DNA from: Phycisphaerales bacterium UBA5793
Lineage (GTDB): Bacteria > Planctomycetota > Phycisphaerae > Phycisphaerales > UBA5793
Length of the DNA stretch: 64,000 bases
NCBI GenBank assembly: GCA_002418285.1
Contig: DIDT01000045.1
Span: 138,087 to 202,086, forward strand
Reading direction: 5' to 3'
This document shows, piece by piece, positions 50,472 to 59,341 of the stretch; position 1 is the first letter of the stretch; every line of letters begins with the position of its first letter. Both the position numbers and the translations under genes were made by a program. A model generated the notes under the pieces. It was not told where the DNA came from and ran no database searches. It worked only from the letters and a program-made list of their open reading frames with translations.

Positions 50472-52478
50472 TTACGCTTCACCCGTGCTCATCACTCCAC
50501 CACGCGGATCCTGCAGGTTGACCCCGAAGTCGTGATAGCCGCGCATCTGGATGCCCAGCACGTTGAAGTCGGCCTCGGCCGTCTCGATGGTCGGTGATTC
50601 CTGACCATTCAGGAATGCGACCTCGATCACCGGCAGGTCCGTCGGATCGGCCAGCAGATACCACGCCTTGGCCGAGTTGCCGGTGTACGAGGCGTTGCTC
50701 AGATACCGGCTCACCTCGACACGGAACTTGCCCTGGTGCGGGTTACTCACCGGGTACTTCGTGCTGGCCGTCGTGTCGCGGAGTTCCATGCTCTTGAAGA
50801 GTTGCGTGCCGATGGCAGAAAGCGCCGTGGGCACGAGCATGATCGAGGGCATGATGCCGATGGGCTTGCCATCGCCATCGACCTGGTCCATGAACGCGAC
50901 CTCGGCCTTGGTCAGGCCGTCGATGCTCAGCACCGTGTCGGCGCCACTGAGATAGTTGTTGTTGGCGACCTTGAAGAAGTCGGTGTTGGCCAGGAAGATG
51001 GTCCAGAACACGTCGTTGATCTTCAGGCCCGAGCCGCGCCCCAGTTTGCGCGGCACCGTCGTGATGGCGCCGAGGTCATCGTTGATGATGTCGCGCCGAT
51101 CGATGGCCAGCAGCAGGCCGTAGGTGTCGGCCTTGTTGGTGTACTGCTCTTCGCCGAGATTGCCGTGCTTGAGTTCGCCACCGGGCGCGACGATCTCGTA
51201 CTGGTCCTTGCCGACGAGTCGATACGATGTCACCGTCTTGAAGTCGCTCACGTTCCGCACCGCGGTGATGTTCCGCCAGGTCCGTTCGACGGAGAAGAAG
51301 CCCTCGAGGAGGAACTTGTTGGCGACGTTGCTCAGGATGCCGCCGATGTCGATCGTGCTCATTCCCGCTTCGATGCCGGGGTTGAAGGCGAACTTGAGCA
51401 CATTGCGGCTGTCGCGGAAGTTGCGGCCGCTGTACCCGTTCGCCCATGCCGCCTCAAGGAGCAATTCCTGCAACCCGATGCCGCCGCGGAATCGCTTCGC
51501 GGCCAGGTCGAGCGCCTGCTCTTCGCAGTGCTTCTCGGGTGCATCGAGTCCCGCGGTGAGCATGCACGCGGCTTCGAGCACCTGGGTGCTGACATTCTGA
51601 TCGTGGACATGGATTGCCGGTGCCTTGGGCCGGCTGGCGCGGAGGATCTCCAGTTCGGTGCGCGTGGAATCCCAGCCCTCGCGGATGGCCTTGGCCTCGA
51701 TCTCATCGTGCTGGCCACCGCAGAGGCGGCGCACCGCGGAGATGCGCGTCGTCTCGGCGAGCGCCTGCGCGCGGATGTCCTCGACGGCGCTGGCGTTGGC
51801 CTTGCTGGCGTCATCCTGCGTCGATTCAGGCTTGGTCTGTGTCGCCGTGCCGTTGTTGGTGGCGTTGTCCTTCGTATCACCGTCCATGATGTTCTCCTGA
51901 GTCGCCGCGATCGCCGCGACATTCACACTGGTCTTTCCATCCGCCCCGAGGTCCACGAAGCTGATCTCGCCCAGTGTCGCCTTGCGGACCACATTCACCG
52001 GTCCAGCGAACTCCTGGCCGTTGACGAGCACTTTCTGACCTTCGCGGATGAACTCGAACTCCTCGACGCTGGCGCCCACCGACGCCTGCCAGGGGAATCC
52101 GTTCTTCGAAGAAGTGACGATCTCGCGGGCCGTGGGCGTGTCGCGCGAAACGACACCCGAGGCAATCAGTTGCCCCTGTTCGATGCGGATCGCGTCGGTG
52201 TGACCCACACCCGAAGCCGGATCATGGCTGAAACGGATCGGCCGTTGCTGCGAAGGGATGTTCAATCCCGCCAGGTCGAGAATGACCGGATGCCTCCACG
52301 CGGCGACACGCATGGCGCTGCCGGTGTAGGCGATCATCTTGAAACGCGGCAGAGTCGTCTGACCTTCGCCGGCCGCAGCCTCGATATCGATCTGCGCCGC
52401 GGCGGTGATCTCGATCGACTGGAGCGTTGCCTGTTCAGGCGGCGATGCTGATCGCGTTGGCGTCTTGCTCTTGGCCAT
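50472..52478 (-). CDS. Prohead protease/major capsid protein fusion
   Basis: The 668-aa protein carries an N-terminal prohead protease (about 35-215: RFSHDPASGVGHTDAIRIEQ with a histidine after FS, GVVSRDTPTAREIVTSSKNG, GEISFVDLGADGKTS) and a C-terminal major capsid protein (about 370-660: MSTIDIGGILSNVANKFLLE, AIDRRDIINDDLGAITTVPR, KVANNNYLSGADTVLS). Between lies a linker rich in T, N, Q and A. The fusion means capsid and protease are made together; self-cleavage during head maturation would be expected. ATG 52478 overlaps the 3' end of the portal gene by 44 bases. Confidence 0.8.
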   Translation of the reverse strand: MAKSKTPTRSASPPEQATLQSIEITAAAQIDIEAAAGEGQTTLPRFKMIAYTGSAMRVAAWRHPVILDLAGLNIPSQQRPIRFSHDPASGVGHTDAIRIEQGQLIASGVVSRDTPTAREIVTSSKNGFPWQASVGASVEEFEFIREGQKVLVNGQEFAGPVNVVRKATLGEISFVDLGADGKTSVNVAAIAATQENIMDGDTKDNATNNGTATQTKPESTQDDASKANASAVEDIRAQALAETTRISAVRRLCGGQHDEIEAKAIREGWDSTRTELEILRASRPKAPAIHVHDQNVSTQVLEAACMLTAGLDAPEKHCEEQALDLAAKRFRGGIGLQELLLEAAWANGYSGRNFRDSRNVLKFAFNPGIEAGMSTIDIGGILSNVANKFLLEGFFSVERTWRNITAVRNVSDFKTVTSYRLVGKDQYEIVAPGGELKHGNLGEEQYTNKADTYGLLLAIDRRDIINDDLGAITTVPRKLGRGSGLKINDVFWTIFLANTDFFKVANNNYLSGADTVLSIDGLTKAEVAFMDQVDGDGKPIGIMPSIMLVPTALSAIGTQLFKSMELRDTTASTKYPVSNPHQGKFRVEVSRYLSNASYTGNSAKAWYLLADPTDLPVIEVAFLNGQESPTIETAEADFNVLGIQMRGYHDFGVNLQDPRGGVMSTGEA

Positions 52479-53931
52479 TGTCCTGATTCCCGTCATTGCT
52501 GGTGTCACCCGCATTCGGTTGTGCCTGCGCCGGTGACAGTCCCAGTTCCTTCATGAGTTCGACTTCACGCGCCCGCTGGCGCAGTTCCTCTTCCCAATCC
52601 CGCCCCTGCCGGGCGAACTCGGTCGCAAGTGTCGTCGTGTGATTCGCCAGTCGCGTGGCCTGCGCCGTCGCTTCCTTGGCGGGATCGACGTGCTCCATTC
52701 CATCCCAGAACCACGTGTGCGGCGTGGCGACGCCGATCGCCCGCATAGACTGGGGCAATAGCCCCTCGACGAGCACGGCCTCATCGAGCCAGGCGCGGAG
52801 GACCCGATCGAGGACCGCCGTCTGGAGGTGGTTCTGCTCGACACGGATCGACTTGTAGTAGGTCTGGTGGTCGAGGCGGCCGGAGGCGTAGTTGTACCCG
52901 CTGGAATTCCCCGCCGCGACGTTGAATGGCATGTTCAGGCAACGCGCGATCTCGTTGAGGATCTCGCGCTTGAACTCGGCGTACGTCGTCGCGGGCTGCT
53001 CGGCATGGACCTGGCCTAACTTCCAGCCACCGGGCAGGACCGTGGCCAGTCGCTTCTCGAGTTCGACGATGTCCATCGGTTCGAGGGACTCGGCTTCACC
53101 GTTGGGAGGCGCGTCGGTGTAGATGACCGCCGCGAAGTCCGCCGCAGTCTCAGCCGCGGCGATGACCGCGAGCGTGTAGCGCCGCAGTTGGGCAAACAAA
53201 GGCAATGCCGGTGTGATGTCGGGAATCCCGCGCCACTGCCCGGGTCGATCGACGCGGTAGTAGTGAACCACTGACGAGGCTGGAATGGTGTCGAACTCGC
53301 CGGAGAATCCGAACATGCCGCCGTCGCCCGGATGGCGGCGCAGGACCGTGTAGTTGACCGCATTGCCGAAGGAATCAAAGGTGATGCCGTCCGCTTCGCC
53401 AATCCGCAGCAATCGACCCGGCGGACTCGTCACCTGGTCGGGTTCGACGAGTCGCAGATCGAGTTGGACCGGCGCCTCGACGGCCGGGTTGCTGGTCAGA
53501 ATGCCGAAGGCCTCGCCACTCTCGGCCCGGGCCAGACGCATCGTGCGCAACTTCTCGGGCAGATTGATCGCCCTTGACCACTGCTCGAACGACTTCTCGA
53601 TAATGTCGTTCGCCTTGGTGTCGGTCGTGAGCATCTGGAGTCGCGGACCCGTGCCGATAGTGTCATTGGCGAGCGTGAGCACGATCCCGCGCGCGTAGGA
53701 GTTGTTGGCGACCTCGTAGCGGGCCCGGTTGCGCAGAATGCGCCGGACTTCAGGCGAGAGGGCTGCATTGGGTGACAAACCATCTGCATTGGCCCAGTGG
53801 CGGCGGTTGTCGGTCGTCGTCTGTGCCGAGTCGAACTTGGCGCGGACAATTCGCACCGGTGGGCGCGATGGAGCGGCCGGCGCCTTACCGCCATTGCCAA
53901 ACCACGATGTCACGAGACGCTTGAGCATCAT
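52435..53931 (-). CDS. Phage portal protein (lambda gpB-like)
   Basis: The 498-aa protein matches the lambda-type portal family: WANADGLSPNAALSPEVRRI, RARYEVANNSYARGIVLTLA, LRLVEPDQVTSP, VVHYYRVDRPGQWRGIPDIT, and LNEIARCLNMPFNVAAGNSS near the end. The C-terminal tail is rich in Q, N and D. It forms the dodecameric channel for DNA entry. ATG 53931 overlaps the previous stop (TGATG). It follows the small connector gene. Confidence 0.88.
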   Translation of the reverse strand: MMLKRLVTSWFGNGGKAPAAPSRPPVRIVRAKFDSAQTTTDNRRHWANADGLSPNAALSPEVRRILRNRARYEVANNSYARGIVLTLANDTIGTGPRLQMLTTDTKANDIIEKSFEQWSRAINLPEKLRTMRLARAESGEAFGILTSNPAVEAPVQLDLRLVEPDQVTSPPGRLLRIGEADGITFDSFGNAVNYTVLRRHPGDGGMFGFSGEFDTIPASSVVHYYRVDRPGQWRGIPDITPALPLFAQLRRYTLAVIAAAETAADFAAVIYTDAPPNGEAESLEPMDIVELEKRLATVLPGGWKLGQVHAEQPATTYAEFKREILNEIARCLNMPFNVAAGNSSGYNYASGRLDHQTYYKSIRVEQNHLQTAVLDRVLRAWLDEAVLVEGLLPQSMRAIGVATPHTWFWDGMEHVDPAKEATAQATRLANHTTTLATEFARQGRDWEEELRQRAREVELMKELGLSPAQAQPNAGDTSNDGNQDNGQEQDANAISIAA

Positions 53932-54131
53932 CACGCCGTACCCGGCGGCTCCAGTTGCACGAACTTCACCTTGAGTCCTTTGCCCCGGCTCGCCTTTTTG
54001 CTTTCGAGGTAGCGGTCCGCTTCGATCTGGTCCGCGAGGCTGTGCTGCTCGACGCTGCCCGAGTCGCCGCTCGCTTTGGCGGGGCCTTGGGCGCTTTGTT
54101 TGATCGCCTGCTCGATGTCGGACTCAGCCAT
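53931..54131 (-). CDS. Small head-tail connector-like protein
   Basis: A 66-aa basic and glutamine-rich protein (MAESDIEQAIKQSAQGPA, then ADRYLESKKASRGKGLKVKF) encoded just before the portal, in the position of lambda gpW-type connectors. It overlaps the portal start by one base and the 53966-54346 frame on another reading frame. Confidence 0.6.
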   Translation of the reverse strand: MAESDIEQAIKQSAQGPAKASGDSGSVEQHSLADQIEADRYLESKKASRGKGLKVKFVQLEPPGTA

Positions 54132-54346
54132 CCCTTGTCCTCGTAAAGTTCAATGAGAACGGCCATGCGCTTGCGATACCGCCGCTGCCGCTGCGCGTAC
54201 GTGTTCACCGCCGTCGCGGCCGGCCGCCCCTCCAGGTGCGCCAGCCACGCTTCCTGCACCGCGTCATCGCGATCAGGCGCAGGGACAAAGCGCAACTCGA
54301 TCACGAGTCGGCCGAGGTCATCCAGAGGTGGAAGCACATGGTCCAT
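53966..54346 (-). CDS. Sigma-like helix-turn-helix frame overlapping the connector gene
   Basis: The 126-aa frame starts MDHVLPPLDDLGRLVIELRF and contains DRDDAVQEAWLAHLEGR, which looks like the start of a small sigma-70-like protein. Its last about 50 residues are S/R/T/K-rich and are the out-of-frame reading of the connector gene, so either the gene is real with a long overlap or the true gene ends near 54130 by a sequencing or assembly frame change. Confidence 0.45.
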   Translation of the reverse strand: MDHVLPPLDDLGRLVIELRFVPAPDRDDAVQEAWLAHLEGRPAATAVNTYAQRQRRYRKRMAVLIELYEDKGWLSPTSSRRSNKAPKAPPKRAATRAASSSTASRTRSKRTATSKAKRRAGAKDSR

Positions 54347-54451
54347 CCGTCAGGTACGGACGGATGAAACGCTCAGAGATTGCGGATGGGGAGGGGTGGG
54401 CGCGAGATCGTTACACGGGTAGACCTATGAGCAGGGACGCGGCCGTGTCAG

Positions 54452-55210
54452 TTAGCCGACAGTCTCGAGGACGTTCAATTGGATGCGGCGATCTTCGACA
54501 TCTCCCACGGGCATCTCATCCCATGTTCTGCCATCGAGTTCTCTGCCGGTGAACTTCTTGAAGACTCCGCCCCATTGCTTGAAGAAGAACGGAACGCCAG
54601 CGTCCCGGCATTGGTTGCGAATGTCGAGTGCCCACTCTTCATCCATGGGCCTCGCGCCCGGCCCCGATTCACCGCCGACTATCACCCAGTCAATTCCATC
54701 AAGGTTCAAGTCCGGCAGCGGCCCAAGCAACGGTTCGAGTGACAGAAACTTGACGGCCGCATGAGTGCGCCTCAGACAGTCAATCCGTGAAACAAATCGC
54801 GATGTTTCGACACTGACTCCCATCCAAACATGCGGCTGCCATTCAAGTCTGGAATCCAATGCGAGCAGCCGGTCCGCCCGCTTCGTCAGCACTTGATACT
54901 GGTGCCAGTTGGCACGGCGCATCGTACGAAAGACCCGTTGAATGTACCGAATCGGGACCTGCTCGTGAAAGAGGTCACTCATGGAATTCACGAACACTCG
55001 ACGAGGCCGCCTCCATCGCAGCGGAATGTCGAGCATCTGCGGCTGAAGGGTGAGTTGGAATCCGTTTCGATAGTTTGGCTGTCCCATCCCATGCAGTCGC
55101 TTTGCCATTCGCTCGGCGTAGCAGTGGGCGCAGCCACTGCTGACCTTCGTGCACCCTGTTACGGGATTCCATGACGCATCCGTCCACTCGATACTGGAAT
55201 CGACAGCCAT
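54452..55210 (-). CDS. Phage Gp37/Gp68 (DUF5131) family protein
   Basis: The 252-aa protein contains the diagnostic start SSIEWTDASWNPVTGCTKV followed by SSGCAHCYAERMAKR, a three-cysteine cluster (C-x6-C-x2-C) thought to bind an iron-sulfur cluster, and FKQWGG near the end. These proteins resemble radical SAM enzymes and are known from phages; no reaction is established. The start has GGAGG 4-5 bases upstream and overlaps the TcmP stop. It always appears beside a TcmP gene, as here. Confidence 0.85.
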   Translation of the reverse strand: MAVDSSIEWTDASWNPVTGCTKVSSGCAHCYAERMAKRLHGMGQPNYRNGFQLTLQPQMLDIPLRWRRPRRVFVNSMSDLFHEQVPIRYIQRVFRTMRRANWHQYQVLTKRADRLLALDSRLEWQPHVWMGVSVETSRFVSRIDCLRRTHAAVKFLSLEPLLGPLPDLNLDGIDWVIVGGESGPGARPMDEEWALDIRNQCRDAGVPFFFKQWGGVFKKFTGRELDGRTWDEMPVGDVEDRRIQLNVLETVG

Positions 55211-56043
55211 CACACTCCTCCTCGTCCGCGATACTTGTTGAAGATCTCTCCCACGATCTTACCACCGGTCTTATTCGGAGAGGCGAAATACAAGTAGTAG
55301 ATCACCGCACCACGAGTGTTTCGCATCGGCAGGGGCTCGGGCACGTATTTGAAGCCAGCGACCTCTTGGAGGCGTTTGCGAAACGCCTCGGCGATCGTCC
55401 GATTATCAGCCTTCTCCTCCATCGGCGCGAATAGACCTTGCACTGTGGGATACGCCACGTCGCGCCATGTGTCGTCACCCCATACCGCGTCCATACGTGC
55501 CTTTTGTTGAGGCGTCGCGTGATCCGGGTTGCGATGGAGTACATTCATGTTCGCATCCATGATCATGAAGTTGTAGAAGATCTCGATTGAGCGCATCTCA
55601 CCTGCTCTTGCCAGTACCGCCCAGTCAACATTCAGCCCATAGGGATCGAGCAGGCAAAGAGCTCGCCGATAGTCCCGGTATTCACAACGAGGAAACAGGT
55701 CGTTCAATAGAACGGGGTTGCAGTCTCCTTCGTGAACAGTCACTCCAGATTGTCCCGTGGTCAGATCTCGGAGAGACTGGGCGCGGCCGCCGTCAAGGTC
55801 GATGAAGTGGTACTCACTGAATCGGGGACTGATATTCAGGGCGTTGAGTGGGCTGCCCGGTACGAATTCACCGGTAGCCCGCGAGATGTGCAGGCCCGCG
55901 CCCGCAAACGCATCGACGTAGACATGTCCGCGCATGTTCTGCTGTGCGCTGAGAATCCTCGAGTAGGCCGAGGCGTACTTGCGGACGATGTCGAGTTTCA
56001 CTTCTGACCAGTATCCGATTTCGTCGTATTTGACGGTCGCCAT
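55210..56043 (-). CDS. tcmP: Three-Cys-motif partner protein TcmP
   Basis: The 277-aa protein has the TcmP pattern: MRGHVYVDAFAGAGLHIS, DPYGLNVDWAVLARAGEM and IEIFYNFMIMDANMNVLHRN. Its name comes from its constant association with Gp37/Gp68-type three-cysteine proteins. The fold looks like a methyltransferase (VDAFAGAG, EYHFIDLDGG). It is encoded between the terminase block and the portal, and its stop overlaps the start of its partner. The role of the pair is unknown. Confidence 0.85.
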   Translation of the reverse strand: MATVKYDEIGYWSEVKLDIVRKYASAYSRILSAQQNMRGHVYVDAFAGAGLHISRATGEFVPGSPLNALNISPRFSEYHFIDLDGGRAQSLRDLTTGQSGVTVHEGDCNPVLLNDLFPRCEYRDYRRALCLLDPYGLNVDWAVLARAGEMRSIEIFYNFMIMDANMNVLHRNPDHATPQQKARMDAVWGDDTWRDVAYPTVQGLFAPMEEKADNRTIAEAFRKRLQEVAGFKYVPEPLPMRNTRGAVIYYLYFASPNKTGGKIVGEIFNKYRGRGGV

Positions 56044-56106
56044 GCGGGCGGTCCTTGGCTGATTCCCCCACAAGTCTATCGGAAAACGAGCATGGACTGC
56101 TCCAAG

Positions 56107-56292
56107 TCAGCCCGACATCGCTTCATATGTCGTCACGCGCCTCCCGCAGTGCCGGCACTCCCGCCGTCGGCGGATCGCTCCACCCGGAATCTTCCGGGTG
56201 TAGACAACCACGAAGTGCCCACACCCGCACTTCGGGCAGCGGATACCGCGCGGCTCCGGCTCTCGTTTCGATTTGGTCGTACGTTCGCTCAT
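56107..56292 (-). CDS. Small zinc-ribbon protein
   Basis: A 61-aa basic protein with two cysteine pairs: IRCPKCGCGHFVVVY and RRRECRHCGRRVTTYEAM. The pattern resembles NrdR-type zinc ribbons and small phage regulators. Its ATG overlaps the terminase stop in an ATGA arrangement, so it is translated with it. It may act in packaging or late regulation (inference). Confidence 0.65.
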   Translation of the reverse strand: MSERTTKSKREPEPRGIRCPKCGCGHFVVVYTRKIPGGAIRRRRECRHCGRRVTTYEAMSG

Positions 56293-58577
56293 CGCCGCCC
56301 TCCTTGGAGGTCGGAGAGACGGATCCGTCGGCGCGGGGCCTGCCGCACGTCGGTGCCATAGAGAACCGCGCCCTGCATCGACGCCGCGACCGCACAACCC
56401 ACAAGGCAGTCCAGCCAGTGGTTGTCGAGACCATCGACGCGGAGTTTCCACTCATCGACTGTCCGGCCGCGACCCTGTGTTTTCACGCGGTACTCGCTCG
56501 TGAGGTGCTCGGCGAGAAGTTGATGGTTGATCGCCGTGCGATTCGATGAGCCTACCGAGCGCCCAAACAGCGACAGGCAACCTGGGTCGCCCATCGGCAC
56601 CGCGAGCCGCGCATGCACGAATGATTTCCAGTAGTTCGTGTCGAAGACGACGTGGCGCACGGCGCGCTTGCCGGTGATGACGGGGATGCGCCAGTTCAGG
56701 CCGACGCGGTCGCCGCGCTTGCGCTTGTACTCGCTGAACGGAATGCTCGAAGCGCCGACGTACCGGCCGTGGCTGGGCATGACGACATTCGCATATCGAC
56801 TTTGACGGCAGAACTGGTACACCACATCCGATGACTGGCCCCAGTTCGCGTCGATGAGACACCGATCGATGCGCACCATCGCGCCGTCATCGCGTTTCCA
56901 CTCCCGGCCCAATTTTGCCTCGACGAGCCGCTCGAGCCCGGCGTAGACCGCGCCTTCGAGACCGGCATGCGGCGCAGCGGCCGCAAGCGTTCGACGGATA
57001 TCGCGGAGTGTGAAATACGCCTCCTTCTGGTCTGGCTCGGTGCCGAGGTCGATCACGCTGCCCGTGAAGTTTTCCTCCCAGGCCACAATCAGCCAGAAGA
57101 GCGCCTTGGCCTGCACGTCGATGAACATCGTCAGCAGCGACGAACCGATGGGCACCTCGCCGCGCTCGTGGCCGTTGACCTTGCCGCAAATCTGCTCGGC
57201 CGTGAGCAGGTCTTCGTCGAGGGCGGTGCTCTCGGGGAGTGGTTCGTTCTGGTACTCGGCCCAGAACGCCCTCTCATCCTGGAGCCGCAGGTTCATCGCG
57301 TGCTGGATGGCGCTGAGTTCATCGTGGTTGAACCGATCCGGCCACGCCACATCGGCGCCCTCATCCATCTCGTCCCGGTGATCGCCGTAGAACTCGGTGG
57401 CGCGGGTGATGCCCTCGTCGGCGCGCAATCCCTCGGCCCGCAGTTGCGCGTACTCCGCCCACAACTGCTCGCGGCTCGGGAACGAGTACACCATCTTGGT
57501 ACGCTGACCCTGCCACTGCGGGTGCTTGTCGCGATCGAGCAGGCGATCGGCCAGGTCGTCGGGCCGCACGACAGTCAGTGTCATCAGCCCGGCGATCTTC
57601 CTGCCCGGGCCAGCCAGACCGAGGATGGCACCGGCGAGGATGCGTTCGCGCGTGGCGCACTGCGATGGTGATCGGGCTGACTCGTCTGTCTGCGGATCGT
57701 CGATGAGCACCAGCGAAGGGCGGACGCTGCGCCCATCAGGCCGCTTGTACTTCATGCCGCGAATGCGGCCCGTGATGCCCGCGACACGGATGATCCCACC
57801 AGATGCGTGCGAATCGGGCATCGTCGGCAGGACGATCTCATGCGCCGTCCAGCCGATGTGGGTCTGGCCGCCTTCGAAGAGTTGCCCGGCAGCGCGCTGG
57901 TGGATGCCGTCGAGGCAGTGGATCGGGAAGCACGCCTCGGGGAAGTCTTCGAGCAGCGCCTCGCTGTTTTCCAGTTCGGCCTTGATCGATTCGAGCATCT
58001 GGCTGGCGTGCTCTTCATCGGATCCGATGAGCGCCACGAACTCGCGGTGGCCGTAGAGCAGGGCCCAGAGGCAGGCGATCTCGCAGAGGCTCGTCTTGCC
58101 GCTGCCGCGCGGCATGGCCATCGCAAACAGGCCGCCTTCGAGCACCGCCTGTTCGATACGGGCGATGACCTTGAGGTGGTCGGGCGACCATGGCAGGTGG
58201 AAGGTCTGCGGGAAGTAGGTTTCGCAGAAGAGGCGGAAGTTGCGGCGGCAGGCTTCCTTGCGGCCAGCGTCGATGACTTCAGGCAGCGCGTCGATGTCGC
58301 GGCCAATGAATGAGTCAGGCAGGTGGGGGTCGCGCTGCACGACCTCGTCAAACGGTTCATCTGCGGCGGAGTCGTCCGCCGCGATCCGCTCGTGGCGCTC
58401 GATCACAAGCCACGCGGTGTACCTCAGCAGATCGACGGTCTTGCCGTCGCCGATGCGATAGCCGGCGCGGGTGCGGTGGCGGTGCAGTTGCCGCTCGCTG
58501 ATCACCTCACCCAGCGGCGTGCTGTTGAGAGCGCGGCAGAGCTCGCCCGGCTTGAGGCTGCGCGGGTCAATCGCCAC
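56289..58577 (-). CDS. Phage terminase large subunit with N-terminal HTH domain
   Basis: The 762-aa protein has an ATPase with Walker A AMPRGSGKTSLCE (about 154-166) and Walker B LVLIDDP, then a nuclease-type C-terminal part (LTMFIDVQAKALFWLIVAWE, RCLIDANWGQSSDVVYQ). The first about 60 residues (LKPGELCRALNSTPLGEVIS, DLLRYTAWLVIER) form a helix-turn-helix that matches the 58567-58815 protein, so a small-terminase-like DNA-binding module is fused to the large subunit. GTG 58577 has GGAGG 5 bases upstream. It packages DNA at the portal. Confidence 0.85.
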   Translation of the reverse strand: MAIDPRSLKPGELCRALNSTPLGEVISERQLHRHRTRAGYRIGDGKTVDLLRYTAWLVIERHERIAADDSAADEPFDEVVQRDPHLPDSFIGRDIDALPEVIDAGRKEACRRNFRLFCETYFPQTFHLPWSPDHLKVIARIEQAVLEGGLFAMAMPRGSGKTSLCEIACLWALLYGHREFVALIGSDEEHASQMLESIKAELENSEALLEDFPEACFPIHCLDGIHQRAAGQLFEGGQTHIGWTAHEIVLPTMPDSHASGGIIRVAGITGRIRGMKYKRPDGRSVRPSLVLIDDPQTDESARSPSQCATRERILAGAILGLAGPGRKIAGLMTLTVVRPDDLADRLLDRDKHPQWQGQRTKMVYSFPSREQLWAEYAQLRAEGLRADEGITRATEFYGDHRDEMDEGADVAWPDRFNHDELSAIQHAMNLRLQDERAFWAEYQNEPLPESTALDEDLLTAEQICGKVNGHERGEVPIGSSLLTMFIDVQAKALFWLIVAWEENFTGSVIDLGTEPDQKEAYFTLRDIRRTLAAAAPHAGLEGAVYAGLERLVEAKLGREWKRDDGAMVRIDRCLIDANWGQSSDVVYQFCRQSRYANVVMPSHGRYVGASSIPFSEYKRKRGDRVGLNWRIPVITGKRAVRHVVFDTNYWKSFVHARLAVPMGDPGCLSLFGRSVGSSNRTAINHQLLAEHLTSEYRVKTQGRGRTVDEWKLRVDGLDNHWLDCLVGCAVAASMQGAVLYGTDVRQAPRRRIRLSDLQGGRR

Positions 58578-58815
58578 GATCGCCTCCACCGGCGCTGGCC
58601 ATGTCGCGCACCAGCCATGCGGCGTAGTGCACCAGGTTGATCGTGCCGTCGGCGTTGGTCTGCAATCCCTCCTCGATGTCGCGCTCGATCATGGATTCGC
58701 TGATTGGCTGGCCGCCGACGCGCGTCAACAGCCGCGCCGTGTCGGTCACCGATAGAGCGGCCGGGTTCAGGCCGCCAGTAGTGCGTTCGGGTTGTTCTTC
58801 ACGCGGCGTAGACAC
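58567..58815 (-). CDS. HTH protein, terminase small-subunit-like
   Basis: The 82-aa protein from GTG 58815 (GGAGG 7 bases upstream) ends with ALSVTDTARLLTRVGG, PISESMIERDIEEGL, and INLVHYAAWLVRDM, which aligns with the N-terminus of the adjacent terminase. The position first in the late operon fits a small terminase or packaging regulator. It overlaps the terminase start by 11 bases. Confidence 0.6.
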   Translation of the reverse strand: MSTPREEQPERTTGGLNPAALSVTDTARLLTRVGGQPISESMIERDIEEGLQTNADGTINLVHYAAWLVRDMASAGGGDRGD

Positions 58816-58883
58816 GGCGGCCCTCCGTGGCCCACGTCGCGCCGGGCGCGCTTCGGGCGAAGCGTCGGACCACCTGCCAGCGC

Positions 58884-58898
58884 GGCCCAACGTGGGCC
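58884..58898. promoter_or_regulatory. Candidate operator palindrome between late and early operons
   Basis: GGCCCAACGTGGGCC is a perfect inverted repeat (GGCCCA and TGGGCC around ACG) in the 271-base divergent control region between the leftward late genes and the rightward early genes. The core CCAACGTGGGC recurs, reversed, at 63956-63968. It may bind a phage repressor (inference). CCTAGCACATG followed by CCTAGCAAC at 58923-58943 is a second short direct repeat. Confidence 0.35.
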
Positions 58899-59086
58899 AA
58901 CACGGCGCGATGTTCGGCCTTACCTAGCACATGCCTAGCAACCTGCCCACATGTCGCGCGAAGTTGCCCACAATCTGCGAATCCTGCTCGAATCCTCGGC
59001 AATTCCCCTTGCATGTTCGCGCTGTTCATGCCCTCATGTGTGCAACGCGAGGCGGAACACGCCGCCCGCCAACAGGAGGCCGACGC

Positions 59087-59317
59087 ATGAACACGCCACG
59101 CACCAACAAGTTGATCGACGCAGCCGCCAACGCCCAGCGAGCACTTGGTCTCAGACACCGCCCGGCGGTGATCCGCGACGAGACAACCGCGTTCGCGATC
59201 GCCGACCGCACCAAGGCCGGCGCGGTGATGCTGGGCGAAGACGCCTTCTGGGTTGTCTGCCTCGCCGACGCCACGCGACTTGAACGCGCCGGGTACGAAT
59301 GGGCCCCGCGCAACTGA
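59087..59317 (+). CDS. Small early prophage protein
   Basis: A 76-aa protein (MNTPRTNKLIDAAANAQRAL, ending LERAGYEWAPRN) with AGGAGG 7 bases before ATG. It is the first gene of the rightward early operon. No domain is recognised. Confidence 0.6.
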   Translation: MNTPRTNKLIDAAANAQRALGLRHRPAVIRDETTAFAIADRTKAGAVMLGEDAFWVVCLADATRLERAGYEWAPRN

Positions 59318-59341
59318 ACCACCCAAACGAAAGGACGCACC

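Noticed and set aside
50736..52451. A 571-codon rightward frame opposite the capsid fusion gene
   Set aside because: Mirror frame of a strongly supported protease-capsid gene; composition is low complexity and no start signal is present.
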